A DNA stretch of 64,000 nucleotides. Origin: Vesta saturnalis (taxonomy: Eukaryota; Arthropoda; Insecta; Coleoptera; Lampyridae). A program made the translations under genes and the position numbers. Below the pieces are notes generated by a model that was not told where the DNA came from, ran no database searches, and saw only the letters and a program-made list of their open reading frames with translations. The stretch lies in assembly GCA_036346205.1 (NCBI GenBank), contig JARFJB010000974.1, positions 1-64,000 on the forward strand, read 5' to 3'. This document shows, piece by piece, positions 31,214 to 42,400 of this stretch. Each line of letters begins with the position of its first letter. Position 1 is the first letter of the stretch.

Positions 31214-33632
31214 GGGGAGGGCGTGGCAAGATGGGGCCACGGGGCAAGTCCCGCCATAATTCAAGTTCAATGAGCTGCCATCTGACGGCATTCAACATAT
31301 TTACTTACAATATCAGTGTAGTTAACCACCTCACCAAAAATAACCAAATTTTGTTGGCTATCCTGATTGAGACAGCTGATCATCGTTTTCTGATGTGCGT
31401 GATCTAATTTTGTCCTGTTTTGCAAGTCGAATAAGGTAAGTTTAATGGAATTATTTTGTTTTCGCATGTAAATGTGTGTATAAAGCATTTATTTAATAAT
31501 GCAATGATGATGTTATCATATGTCTATATTACGATTAAAAAAAAAGAGACTTAACCTAAAAAGTGGTGATGGGGCAAGATGGGGACGTCCCCGCCTTGCC
31601 CCCCTCTAGTAACGTTAATTATGTGCTAATTTTATCAATTTTTTACTTTCAGAACATGGTGCGTAACTACAAACGGAAGACAACTCAGCAGGGTTGATCT
31701 GAAGAGGCAATGGGTGAGGCCATTTCTGCAGTTATCGTAAAGAAGTTGGGATGTCGTAAAGCGGCTGCTACATTTACTGTTCCTCAGACAACACTTGAAG
31801 AAGCAAAATCCTGATGTAGACAAACCACTAAAGGAAAGTTTGGGACCAATGAAAAGGATTTTCAGTGATAAGGAGGAAAAAGAGTTGGTGTCGTATTTAA
31901 AGGATATGGAAAATCGACTTTTAGGTCCCTCTCCGCCTGACTTCAGAAAATTAGCATTTCAGCTTGCAGTTAGAAATGACATCAAGCATTCTTTTAATGT
32001 TGACAGCGCTGAAGCTGCAATCATTTTTGAAGAGGCATGAATTGTCACTTAGAAAACCTGAAGCTACATCTGCCGCTCGAGCAATGGGATTTAATAAAGT
32101 AAGTGTTTCATAATTTTTTGAACTTCTTTGTGGCATAATCGATGAATACAAATTGATTGCTGATCAAGTAATTAATTCTGACGAGACTAGGATATCGTCA
32201 GTTGCAAAGTCGAAATGTAAAATAATAGCAACTAAAGGTAAAAACCAAGTTGGGGCCTTATCTTCAGCAGAACGAGGTCAAACCGTCACGGTGGAAATTT
32301 GTTTGTATGCTGCTGGGAGGTATATGCCTCCAATGTTAACCTTACTGCGCCAAAGAATGAAGGAGGAACTAATGAATGGAACGCCACCAGGGGCATAGGC
32401 TGAAGTTCACAGCAGCGGATGGATACAGAAGGGATTTTTTGAAAATTTTCCCAGGCTTCAAAGGATCACCATGTGTTGCTGTTATTAGATGGCCATACCA
32501 CTCAAAATTTGAACGTAATAGAAATGACTCGAGAAAACGATATAATTTTACTATGTTTCCCTCCACATTGCGCACGCCGTTTGCAGTCCCTCGACGTAGC
32601 CTTCACGAAGCCGTTAAGCACGTATTACGACAATGAAAGAACCACTTGGTTGCAGGCACGTCCTGGAAGGCTGGTAACAATGTTACAGATTGCAGAAATG
32701 TTTGGCAAAGCTTATGCACGAGCTGCAACAATGCCCATCGCTGTGAATGGATTTTCTGCAACTGGAATTTGACCCTGTAACTCCGACATTTTTACGGATG
32801 CCGATTTTATTGCAGCTGAAACTACTGAAAGACCTAACATTAACGACGCTGTCATTCCGGCTCAATCTATCGAAACAAGAGAAATAGAAGAATCTCAAGA
32901 TATTCCTGATCTCACCCGCGAATCACCAATAACTCGTGAAAAACAAAATAGAAGACCCGAGCCATTGACAACTCCACTAAACATCTCGATTCAACAGTAA
33001 ATTTCTAATCTGCCGTCGTGTTCGCATTCTCATGCTGAAGGCCCTACGACACCTAGCGTTGGAGCAAGTAGTTCGTCAACGTCATTTATTACGGTTTCAC
33101 CTCAAACAGTTTTGCCTGTTCCCCATGTTGGCAATGATGGTCGAAAAAGAAAGCGTTCGTCGAGGGAATACCGCAATTCTTACCTAACCGCCCTACAAAA
33201 ATGACTTGATAGAAAGACAAAAAAACAGTCATCAGATGAGGAGGCGGACGAAGATGTGAAATGTTTATACTGCGACCATTTATATTCACAATCTGATGAA
33301 GGATGGGTATATATTGCACTATCTGTAAGAGATGGTCACACTGCTCCTGCGTAGGAGAAGATGACGAGCGTGAGGATGTGGCTCATGTTTGTATCTTTTG
33401 TGAATAAATTTTTATGTTATTAAAGGTACCCCCATCTTACCCCACCTTAAATTCCATCTTGCACTTTTTTTTTTTTTTCTATTTAGAATATATTTTAAGT
33501 TTATTTTTTATAATGGATTATTGCTTGATATAATGTAGAGGTTAAATAACTAAATTTATGACCAATTTTCTTAAAAAATAAATGTTGTAGATTGTTTTAA
33601 ATCTTAACGTCCCCATCTTGCCCCGCCCTCCC
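31214..33632 (+). mobile_element. pogo/Tigger-like transposon
   Basis: The element is 2419 bp, flanked by TA on both sides (31212-31213 and 33633-33634). Ends are inverted: GGGGAGGGCGTGGCAAGATG at 31214, and on the opposite strand from 33632 GGGAGGGCGGGGCAAGATGG. The GGGGCAAGATGGGGACG motif is repeated inside each end: at 31569-31587 with an inverted CCCCGCCTTGCCCCC next to it, and as CCCCCATCTTACCCC at 33428. Such subterminal copies are probable transposase-binding sites. TA duplication, length and the encoded DDE_1-type protein agree with pogo. Confidence 0.9.
31656..33407 (+). pseudogene. pogo/Tigger-like transposase, broken
   Basis: The start ATG at 31656 follows a TTTTACTTTCAG acceptor. 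The N-terminus (MVRNYKRKT, then EAMGEAISAVIVKKLGCRKA) is a pipsqueak-type helix-turn-helix. Then come a Tc5-type DNA-binding region (LRKPEATSAARAMGFNKV near 32045-32100), and the DDE domain with VINSDETRISSV (first Asp, near 32170) and VLLLLDGHTTQNLNVIEM (second Asp, about 32472). PPHCARRLQSLDVAFTKPLS follows at about 32563-32622 and includes the third Asp. The C-terminal part is Ser/Thr/Pro-rich and ends in a PHD-like Cys/His pattern (CLYCDHLY at 33262, CIFCE at 33391). Stops after TQQG and near 31813, and at least four frameshifts, inactivate it. Confidence 0.85.
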
Positions 33633-33639
33633 TAAGGTT

Positions 33640-35330
33640 AAATAATATGAATTTGATTGTCCTTTATCTATGACGTACTTCGTAAATGAACCAAATAGTA
33701 GTTGTAGAACATTCTGTGCCTTATTGATTATTTATAAAATTCTTGCACTAATTTAAAACTTGTATTAATGAAAAACACGCAATATCTTCATCTACAAAAA
33801 TCACTTTAAAACGCCATAAAATGTAAATTAAGTTTAATTAAAAATCCAAAAAATAAACAAAAAAACAGAGAATCGTTTGTTAAAATTCTCGTTAAATCAA
33901 AACAAAAAACTCTAAAAACAAATGACGAATAACAACAATAAAAGAACTGAAAAGGCATGTTTTTAGCTCTTTAATATGTAAATAAGTAAGATAGGATCAG
34001 CAATATTAGTTATCACCATCGAAAATCACCTAAAGTTATTTTATGCCATTAATTAAAGACTTAAAGAGGCTAATTTAAAAATTTTATAAAAAAATTAATT
34101 AATTTCGTTTAAAATGCATACTTTGATGTGAATTTATTATTCACGAACTCACTTAATATGCACTGACACGATTCATCAATAAAACATAAGCTTTCTAAGT
34201 GCATAAAATCATTTAAAAAAATTGTCATTCTCTGAATTTTCACGATAAAGATTATTATTACACGCTTTAGGCGATTTTAATGAACGACCGTTTTTCTCGG
34301 ACTCAGCACTCTACGTTCGTAAAAAATAAAAAATCAAAGTCTAATGTTTAATCAAAGTTTGCAAATAGAAATAAAAACGCTTTAAAAGTTTTCAGGAACG
34401 GAAACGTCAAAGACTGGAAATTCTTTAGAAAAAGAGAATATAAATCCCTCTACCTTGATAGATTACTTTTTGATTGTTTCCAATATTGAAACATTCTCAT
34501 ATCAATAGTAAGATATGTTATACTATGTAGCAAAAAGGCGTAAGAAAATTTTAATTTCCGCTGGGCGCATTTAAATTAAAAAAAATGTATGCATCTACCT
34601 ATTATTAAGGGTTTGTGTGAGGAAGGGTGTACGAAAATACTTTGCTGAAAATGCGCAATCAGTGTTACTCATCTTCATTGCTATTCATGGCTATTTGATA
34701 TCAAATCATTGGGAACTCTATCTTAAATTAATCTCATCAGGATATATTGATGTGTGAGGGTGAAACGGTTGCAGAGTGCACTAATGGATGTAAGGGTATG
34801 TATGGTTCACTACTCCTGAGTCATTAAATGTAGGTATTAAAATTAAAAATAGATTGATTAAAAATCCCATTCGAAGGGATAGGCTTATATTCTAGAAGAA
34901 ACAAATTTCGTATATAAACGATGTTAGGTAATACAAAAGATGTATTCTGATCCACATGCGTCACTCATTTGGTTATATAAAATGATGACGTTGCTAAAAA
35001 TAAAAATCTCTGATAATTGCTATATCTAACTATGCAAAGTGACGCTGGTAATGTTCTTAAATATGGGGACTGCTAAGTATTAATATTAGTAAATAATCAG
35101 GAATTAGTAATTAATCTTGTACAAGGAATATAAATTTAAAAATATAAATATAGACACAATCTAATTTGGATATATATTCATTTGTTTTGGTTGCTGTTCG
35201 TGATATATCTTATTTCCACCAATGAACTGTCGTAAATGCCTTTTCATTAGGTGTGGAAGATAGTCGGATCTTTTTTGAATAATGTGATTTAAACTTGTGT
35301 ATAATTAGGAGCTGATTATGTGCAAAGCTA
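33640..35330. other. AT-rich stretch with nothing recognised
   Basis: No frame, RNA gene or repeat that I can support, apart from AT-rich simple stretches. Confidence 0.5.
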
Positions 35331-35334
35331 CAGT

Positions 35335-36320
35335 AAAATTACACTGATGCGGCTAACTTCACAGCCGTGACCTCTTACATAAATCAATGTTTTCATATCC
35401 AGTCAATTATGCGCCGCTTTATGTCGCTAAAATAACATTTTGCGCCTCCACAGGAAATACATTATTCTAAAAATTATATCGACAAGACTAACTTCAAACC
35501 TTATGAATAAATTAATCTTTTCTAACACAATAGCCCATTATGTGCTGTTTGGTTCTTTTAATATAAAATGTTTCGCTCTTAGAATTTCTGCATAAAACAA
35601 TTTTGCCTTATGCAGTAATTAGGCGCCAATTATGCGCTTTTTTCGCCGCTAAAATAAAAGTTTACATTTCATAGGGAATAAGTTGTTGCAAAAATTCCAT
35701 TAACAAGGCTAACTTTACAGCCTTATAGGTAAATTAATCTCTTCTTGTACGATTCTTGCACAATTTAGGCACCAATTATGTCTGTTATTGTAAAAATTAC
35801 ATCAATACAATTACGTTCACAATCACGAATTTCTGCATAAACCGTTTTTTTCTTATACAGTAATTAGGCGCCTACTATGCGCTGTTTGTGCCGTTAAAAT
35901 CAAACTTTGTGCTCCTATAGGAAACTAATTATTGTAAAAATAATATCGACACGGCTTGCTTCACATAGCCGGTGTCATCAGCGTAAATAAACTCTTTCTC
36001 ACACAGTAATTAGGTGCCAATTATCCACAGTTAAAATAAAATTTTGCACTTCCGTAAGAAATAAGTTATACACAGTAGTGAACTTACGATTAAATTAATC
36101 TTTACTTGAACGATAATTTTGCGTCAAATATACTCCGGTATAATTAAATTTTGCGCGCCTATAAAAATTGTTGTAAAAATTAAAACCAAAAATCGACACG
36201 GCTAACTCTCATAGTAAATGTTACTCCAAAAGTTACGTCTACAGGGCTAACTTTACAGCCGTGGCCTTCTGCATAAATCAATTTTTTTCCCATTTAGTAA
36301 TTAGCCGACAATTACAACGG
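35335..36320 (+). repeat. Tandem array, forward arm of second foldback-like structure
   Basis: Six to eight degraded units of about 110-180 bp. Each contains, in order, GGCTAACTT(C/T)ACAGCC, a GCATAAATTAATCTTTTC-like stretch, ACAGTAATTAGGCGCC, AATTATGCGC(T/C)G, then AAAATAAA(A)TTTTGCG, a CTATAGGAAATAAGTTATTG block and an AAAAATTAC..CGACA link back to the start. Clear unit starts are near 35350, 35490, 35704, 35955, 36200 and 36245. The same units occur inverted from 36800. No coding capacity. Confidence 0.8.
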
Positions 36321-36799
36321 TTAATTGGTGTCTCATTACCGCAATGTAGTGAATAAGTAACCTGTAGATTAAATAGGAATTTCTACATTAGAATATTTCA
36401 TAAGTAATTTACAACGATACGTATATTTAAAGGAGAACATATACGTACGTTTAAGGTTAGTAAAAATAATGTAGAATCCAATTAAATTTATACTATAAAA
36501 AATTTAGTATAGCCGTAATATAAGAATATGGGTTAAATACAAATATATCTACAATGGAAGAAGTGGAGTTTTAATAATAATACAATAAATATAGGAAAAA
36601 TACACAATAAACAAATAAATAAACAGATAAACAACAACACATTTAAATAAATCATTAGAGCATAACAAAAAATTGATTTACGTAGAAGTTTACTTTACGG
36701 CTCGGTAAAGTTAACCGAATCGATTTTTAATTTTAATTTTTACAATAACTTGTTTTTTATAAAAATTTAATTGTAACGAGCCTAATTATCGTGCAAGAA

Positions 36800-37663
36800 A
36801 AGATTAATTTAATCATAAGTTCACGACTGTGAAACTAGCCTGATACTTGGCAATAACGTATTTCTTAGACGAGAGCAAAATTTTACGGCCCATAATTGGC
36901 ATCTCATTACTGTGCGAAAGAATTGATTCATGCAGAAGGCACCGGCTGTGTGAAGTTAGCCATGTTGATATAACTTTCACCATAGCTAGTTTCCTGCAGG
37001 GGCGAAAAATTTAATTTTAACGGCACAAACAACGCATAGTGGCCTGTGAAGTTAGTCTCGTTAATGTAATTTTTGCAATAACTTATTTCCTATGGAGGTG
37101 CAAGGTCTTATCTTAATGACGTAAAACAGCGCATAATGGGCACCTAATTACTGCCCAAGTTCACAGCTGTGAAGCAAAATTTTATTTTAGCGACGCAAAG
37201 CGGGGCATAATTGGGAGGGACCTAATTACTTCATAAGAAAAAAATTATTTATGCAGAATGTAACGGTTAACCGTGTCAATGTAATTTTTACAATAACTAG
37301 TTTTATTTTAGCGGCGCAAATTTTCGTATATTTTGGGCCTAACTATTGCCTAAGAAAAAATTAATTTATGCAGTTCACGGCTGTAAGGTTAGCCGTATTG
37401 ATGTTATTTTTACATTTAACTTTAACGGTGCGAAACGGCGCATAATGGGTGCCTATTTATGGCGCAAAAGATTAATTTATATATAATTATATGAAAATCG
37501 CCATGTTGATATAACCTTTGCAATAACTTGTTTCTTACAGAGGCGCTAAATTTAACCTTAACGGCGTAAAGCAGCGCATAGTGAGTGCCTACAGCAGAGG
37601 TTAATGTATTCCTATTTCTATGAAGTTAACATTGCCGATGTAATCTTACAATAACTTCTCTCC
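36800..37663 (-). repeat. Tandem array, inverted arm of second foldback-like structure
   Basis: Units of the family at 35335-36320 run here in the opposite orientation: GTGAAGTTAGCC marks near 36840, 36955, 37050, 37385 and 37620, each followed by ATGTAATTTTTGCAATAACT, TTTCCTATGGAGG, and AGCGCATAATGGG(C/T)GCC. The array stops abruptly at 37663 where a LINE is inserted and resumes at 42029. The spacer between the two arms (36320-36800) is AT-rich unique DNA. Arms of inverted tandem repeats around a spacer again suggest an FB-type element. Confidence 0.8.
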
Positions 37664-37689
37664 GATAATAATAATAATAGCCTAATAAG

Positions 37690-38207
37690 TATCCGGTTTC
37701 CGGGCAAAGGCCTCCCCGGTAGATCTCCAGCCGTCTTTATCCATTGTTTTTGCCATCCATTTCGTTCCAGTCATTTATTCTATCTGTCCTACCCATCTTG
37801 TCCTTGGTCGTCCTATTCTTCATTTGGCAAACGTAAGGATCCACTTAGTCATTCTGTTTGTCCATCTCTGTTAGATTCTTCTTCTGATTTCCTTTTCTTG
37901 TTTGTTGTCGAATGATATTATTTGTCCCAGGTTTATCGATTTCTCTACAGTTTCCACTTTGTTTCCCTCTAATGTTATTTGTGTTGCTTTTCTATTTGTT
38001 AGGATACTTTTTTCTTGGCATTAATGTTTAGCCCTATAGTTTCACTTTTTTTGTTGTCTTGTAACAACTTTTCTAGTTTTGCTTGGGTTGAGGTGAAAAG
38101 TGTTACATCGTCTGCGTTGGATAAGTGGTTACCATTGGTATTTAAACCTTGGTTTTTCCATTTTAGATCCTTAAACAATTCTTCTAGGGTGGCATTAAAT
38201 AATATAG
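37690..38207 (-). pseudogene. LINE reverse transcriptase, C-terminal half
   Basis: Continuation of the LINE after the LTR insertion. It reads LFNATLEELFKDLKW from 38202, then a GNHLSNADDVTLFTSTQ segment with the catalytic ADD at 38115-38107, LNINAKKKVS to 37999, and after frame changes NLGQIISFDNKQEKEIRRRI (about 37930-37870) and a GRPRTRWVDRINDW block (about 37810-37770) that is typical of the end of such LINEs. The polymerase active site residues are present, but the gene is split and shifted. Confidence 0.8.
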
Positions 38208-40146
38208 TGTAGCGTCCCCCAGGCACCCTATCTTGCAAAGTGTAATTTGCACTTATTTGCAAGAATGTAAATTCAAAAACAGAACAATCGCTAAGTGATT
38301 TACCTTGACTTGACTGACAATAATGTTACTATTACTCATATTAATTGCCTGCCTTACTTTGACTTTCCTGGCAATGATTAAAACATTAGAATTTATTTAC
38401 AAGTCGGATATTTAATTACTCGTAAACCTCAAATCTGATCAAACGAAGTGGCCGTCTAGTGGAAGGTACTTTGTGCTTTCCTAATTAGATAGGCTGGATG
38501 AGGTAAGTGTTGCATCATGTGGGGCAGGTAAAAAAAATTAAACTACTCAAATTAAGGAGCTTTGCGCAACGGTGGTTCAGCCCGTTAATGTACTATTGTG
38601 GGAAAGAACCACCAATAAAACCCACTTTAGTCATAAATAAGTAATTGCACAAGTACATTAATAAATCAAATAACACAAAAAAAAAACAGTGAAAAGGTGA
38701 AATATATTACAACACTATTAAATCAGGCTAAAGTGCGTACAAAATTATTACATTAAGACAGAATGAATAAAAATCAGTTTAGTTACACAGAAACACAATA
38801 ATAAAAAAACTCATGTAGCCACGCCCACAATTGTGTCAAAAATGATCAGAATAAGAATTGTAATACCAAAAATATGGCCCCTTTAAAACCAATCATGCCG
38901 GCCTTTAAGTAAATAAGCACATAAAACAAAAAATCAAATTACGGTGCATATAAAATATAATAGTAAAATTGCATAGGTGATAATAAGGTAAAGGTGAGGA
39001 CAAAAGAAAATAGACAAGGAATTTACTTTAGTGAGTGCTAAAGCATAAGTCAAATTACAATAAATTATATATAAAGAGAAATTAGTTCGCAGGCAAATAA
39101 TTCTGCTAGACAAACTGACAAGAAAACTCATTAAAACAAAGCCTTACAAGGGTAAGTTATAAATAGTTCATAACATCGTGACCGGTATATACGTTTGAGT
39201 GCGTTAGAAAAATACAGCGCCCCTTTCTCAGGTTACACATTCATCTATACAACAATAAAAATAAAATTTGAGGTCTTTAATGGTTATCTGACCCGGGACT
39301 GTGTAACCACTTGGCAATTGCCTTTTAGAATTAATAATCAAAGCTGTATGATGTACCAGTCCACCAGCCCACCTCTACACAAATATAAATATAAACAACA
39401 AACAATGCTAATTCATACAAATACCAGAGTGAGGGAGCCCTGTACTGTCTTTTGTTATAGCAGCTTTCAGGTTAAGGAGCCCGCGTGCGAATAAGATTTA
39501 ATACGTTATATACGCTTGTAAAATTATTTGCAGCCAGCCTTAATTTATATAAATATACCTACTTACACTTGAATATATATTCCTTTAATTGATCACAGAC
39601 ACAAATCGTTAACATACGCGGTTTAACTTCAAAAAGGGTGACTGTTATTTGTAGATTAATATTTGAAAAACACATTAAAACTAACACAAGAATTATTTTA
39701 AAGACAAACTGTTTAAAATGAAGGCATTTAATTAACCCTCTCGATCTGGCTCCTTCGACACTCTAACCCTAACTACCTTTCCCCCGATTTCAAAAACTAA
39801 ATATATTTACTCCCGGAATCAATCCCCATTTTTCAAAAGTAATAAAAACAAAAAATTATTATGTTGGAACAGTTTCATATTAATTATTGAACGACATTTT
39901 AGTTTTAAAAATATGCATTCGTCCGTAACAAACCCTACATTTAGGTCTCGAGTTTCCAAGTACCACACAAAGGCGTCTTTGATTGCAGTGTGTACCGTCG
40001 TAATTAATTACTAACTAGTGACATTTTTATACCAAGAATGTGCACATAATAATTTCCAATGATTCGTTACGCCTCTTCAGTGCACCTACTAGTCAACCCT
40101 CAAAATACATGTTTTATAATAACATTTTTGGGGTTCGCTACCTACA
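38208..40146. mobile_element. Candidate solo LTR, 1.9 kb, with 4-bp target duplication
   Basis: The segment starts TGTAGCG and ends CCTACA, the TG...CA form of LTR ends, and is bounded by ATAG on both sides (38204-38207 and 40147-40150). It splits the reverse transcriptase of a LINE exactly, and both LINE halves are recognisable, so its limits are firm. The first 14 bases and the inverted last 18 bases share a GCG..CCCCA core. There is no internal coding region, primer site or second LTR, so a solo LTR made by recombination is the simplest explanation. A long non-autonomous (TRIM-like or DNA) element is possible. Orientation is unknown. Confidence 0.65.
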
Positions 40147-40150
40147 ATAG

Positions 40151-41961
40151 GTGAAATCGGGTCTCACTCATTTTGTAATTTTGAATGTGGGTCCTTCCTT
40201 CTCTAATCTTATACAAGCTTCGGTTCTCTCGTAGATTTTTCTAGTGATTTTTATATACGTATTCTTTACTCCTTGCCTTTGTAATGCTTGCCATATGAAT
40301 CTGTGCATCACTGTGTCAAAAGCCTTGGCGTAGTCTACCACTGCTATAAATAATGGTATATCACATTTATTATGTTTCTCAATTAACTGGTTTACACTAT
40401 GAAAATGGTCAGTGGTTGAGAAAGTTTGCCTAAAACCAGTTTGCTTAATGAGTTGTTTGTCTAGAGTTGGGCTTATCCTTCTTTGTAATATGTTTGCAAA
40501 AACTTTATATAAGTTAGAGATGAGGATTATAGGTCTGTAGTTTGAGATGTTATCTTTATCTCCTTTTTTGAATACTAGTATTATTTTATTGAATAACCAA
40601 TATAATTACTTGATTATCCTTTCACCTCGCAATTTCAGTATCTCATTAGTTGTGTTGCCGTCCCCTGGAGTTTTTTCATTTTTTAATTTTGCTATTGATT
40701 TCCTGATTTTATGTTTTTGTATTTTCTGTATAATTTCCGGTACTTCCCTTATCACGGAAATAGTTTGTTATTATTTTGAGAATTTTTCTTCTGTTGTATT
40801 CCTTCTTATTGTTGAGAGGGTTATTTATTACCTGCATCCAATGCTCCCTTTATCCAGTGCCTTTATTATTCTAGTCACCTCTTTTTCGTATTTTCGTAAA
40901 TCATTTCACATGGCTCTTTTTGTTATTTTGTTGAATTCACAATATTCGATTTTTGCATTGGTATTTTGCTTTCTCTTCTCTTTCAGCTTTTATTCTGTAT
41001 ATTTCTGGTTTTGTTTGAAAGCTTGCTTTGCTTAGAGTGTTTCTCAATTTGCAGCTGGATAGTTGCCCCCTGTATTCTCTTCACAATTAAATCGTAGGCC
41101 TGTTGAAAGCTTTTTCCATTTACGTCTTGCGTATCTTCTAAAGTTTTTTCTAACCTTCTTTGATACTCTTTCTTGTTTAAATCACACACGTTACTGTTTA
41201 CTTTTTTAGCAAATATGTGTGCCCTTTCTTTTTTCTTGGCGACCCGTATCGTCGTTGTCACTAATCGGTGGTCAGTGTCAAATTCTAGTTTGTTCTTAAC
41301 TACTGTGTTTATTATTGTGCTTCTTATATTTTTCAAGATAAAATCTATCTCATTTTTTGCTCCATTAGGTGCTTGCCATGTCCATCATTTTTCCTTTTTT
41401 TAAATAACGTGTTTATTATCAATAGCCTATGTCTAGCTGCGAATTCTATTATCTTGTTTCCTTCTGGATTTCTTTCGCCTTAGCCATATTTACCTCTTAT
41501 GCTTTCTTCTTATTTCAAATTCTCCAATTTTTCGATTAAAATCGCCCATAACTATAACATGTTAGTTATTATTGTAGTATTCTACCGTAACTTCTTCTAG
41601 CAATTGATAGAAATTTTCTTTTTCTTCTTCTCTAACGCTGGTAGGAGCATATGCTTGAATGACGTTCATTTTAGCAGAGTTATTTATCTTAACTTGCATC
41701 ACTGCTATTCTTTCTGAAAAGCCTTTGGTACTTTCGATTTTATTTTTGTAATGTTTGTTTACTATAAACCCAACTCCTTTCTGCCCTTTTGTTTCTCCTA
41801 TATAGTATATTGTCGTCCCATTCTTTCTCTCTATAATTTTTTTCTCCAAGTCTACGTGTTTCTGCCAGACCTATTATCTCCCATTTGATCTTTTCTAGTG
41901 CTTCCTTTAGCTCTATCATCCTTTCTTCTCCAAGCAATGTTCTTATATTTAGCGTTCCCAT
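40151..41961 (-). pseudogene. LINE endonuclease and N-terminal half of reverse transcriptase
   Basis: The frame starts MGTLNIRTLLGEERMIELKE at 41961, a typical AP-endonuclease opening (TxNxRTL). It continues IGLAETRRLGEKN, and, after frameshifts, YIGETKGQKGVGFIVNK (41800) and IQAYAPTSVREEEKENFYQL (41660). A charged linker (41336-40983) precedes the polymerase, whose motifs appear between 40560 and 40151: NYRPIILISNLYKVF, TGFRQTFSTTDH, FIAVVDYAKAFDTV (first catalytic Asp), and EGPTFKITK. It stops at the solo LTR exactly where the GVRQGDPLSP motif should follow. The endonuclease nicks target DNA and the polymerase copies the RNA there. Numerous stops inactivate it. Confidence 0.8.
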
Positions 41962-42028
41962 GTTTATTTCTTCGTAATTTGGGGGATCTGGTCTCTTACT
42001 CCCCTAATGACCAGTTTGCTGGGGAGAG

Positions 42029-42195
42029 TCTCCTATAAGGGCGCAAAATTTTATTTTCTTTTAAGGGCGCAAAACAGCCTAATTATCGCACAAGAAAATA
42101 TTAATTTATTCATAAGGTTATGAAGTTAATCTGGTAGATGTAATTTTGGTACTAACTTACCTGTGTAGCCGCAACATTTTATTTTAATGGCATCA
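42029..42195 (-). repeat. Tandem array, inverted arm, part beyond LINE
   Basis: Resumption of the 36800-37663 array after the LINE: two partial units with AGGGCGCAAAATTTTATTTT, CCTAATTATCGCACAAGAAA, ATGAAGTTAATCTGGTAGAT and a CGCAACATTTTATTTTAATG end. Beyond 42195 the family cannot be followed. Confidence 0.75.
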
Positions 42196-42239
42196 AATAC
42201 CCCCACTTACTCTCCCAGAACCTTTATTTTTGATTAAGG

Positions 42240-42400
42240 TACATTTCATATTTTATTTCGAAAAAACATTTTATTTTATTTGGGGCTATTTTAACGTGGG
42301 CTGTTTTGTCTAGGGTTGTTTTTTATGGTGGGTTATTTTCTTGTGGTCCATTTTATCAACACGTTATTTTGTCGGGGTTCTTATGTTGTACCCACTAACG
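42240..42400. repeat. Degraded ~25-bp tandem repeats (TTATTTT...GGGC)
   Basis: About six loose units with TTATTTT (or TGTTTTG) followed by a G-rich word, such as GGGGC, GTGGGC, AGGG, GGTGGG and CGGGG. No function seen. Confidence 0.5.

Larger units (their letters stand above)
37664..42028 (-). mobile_element. APE-type LINE inserted in tandem array
   Basis: This minus-strand non-LTR element begins at about 42028 (5' end CTCTCCCCAGCAAACTGG) and ends at 37664 in a TTATTATTATTATC tail. TCTCC occurs at both junctions (37659-37663 and 42029-42033), and the array units either side join into one normal unit, so this is an insertion into the array. The inner ~1.9 kb at 38208-40146 is a later insertion. 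With it removed the LINE is about 2.4 kb, probably lacking part of its 5' region. Confidence 0.8.

Noticed and set aside
40547..41035. A 162-codon plus-strand frame with many Phe, Ile and Ser residues, suggestive of a membrane protein.
   Set aside because: It is antisense to the LINE linker and polymerase, whose motifs are clear on the minus strand.
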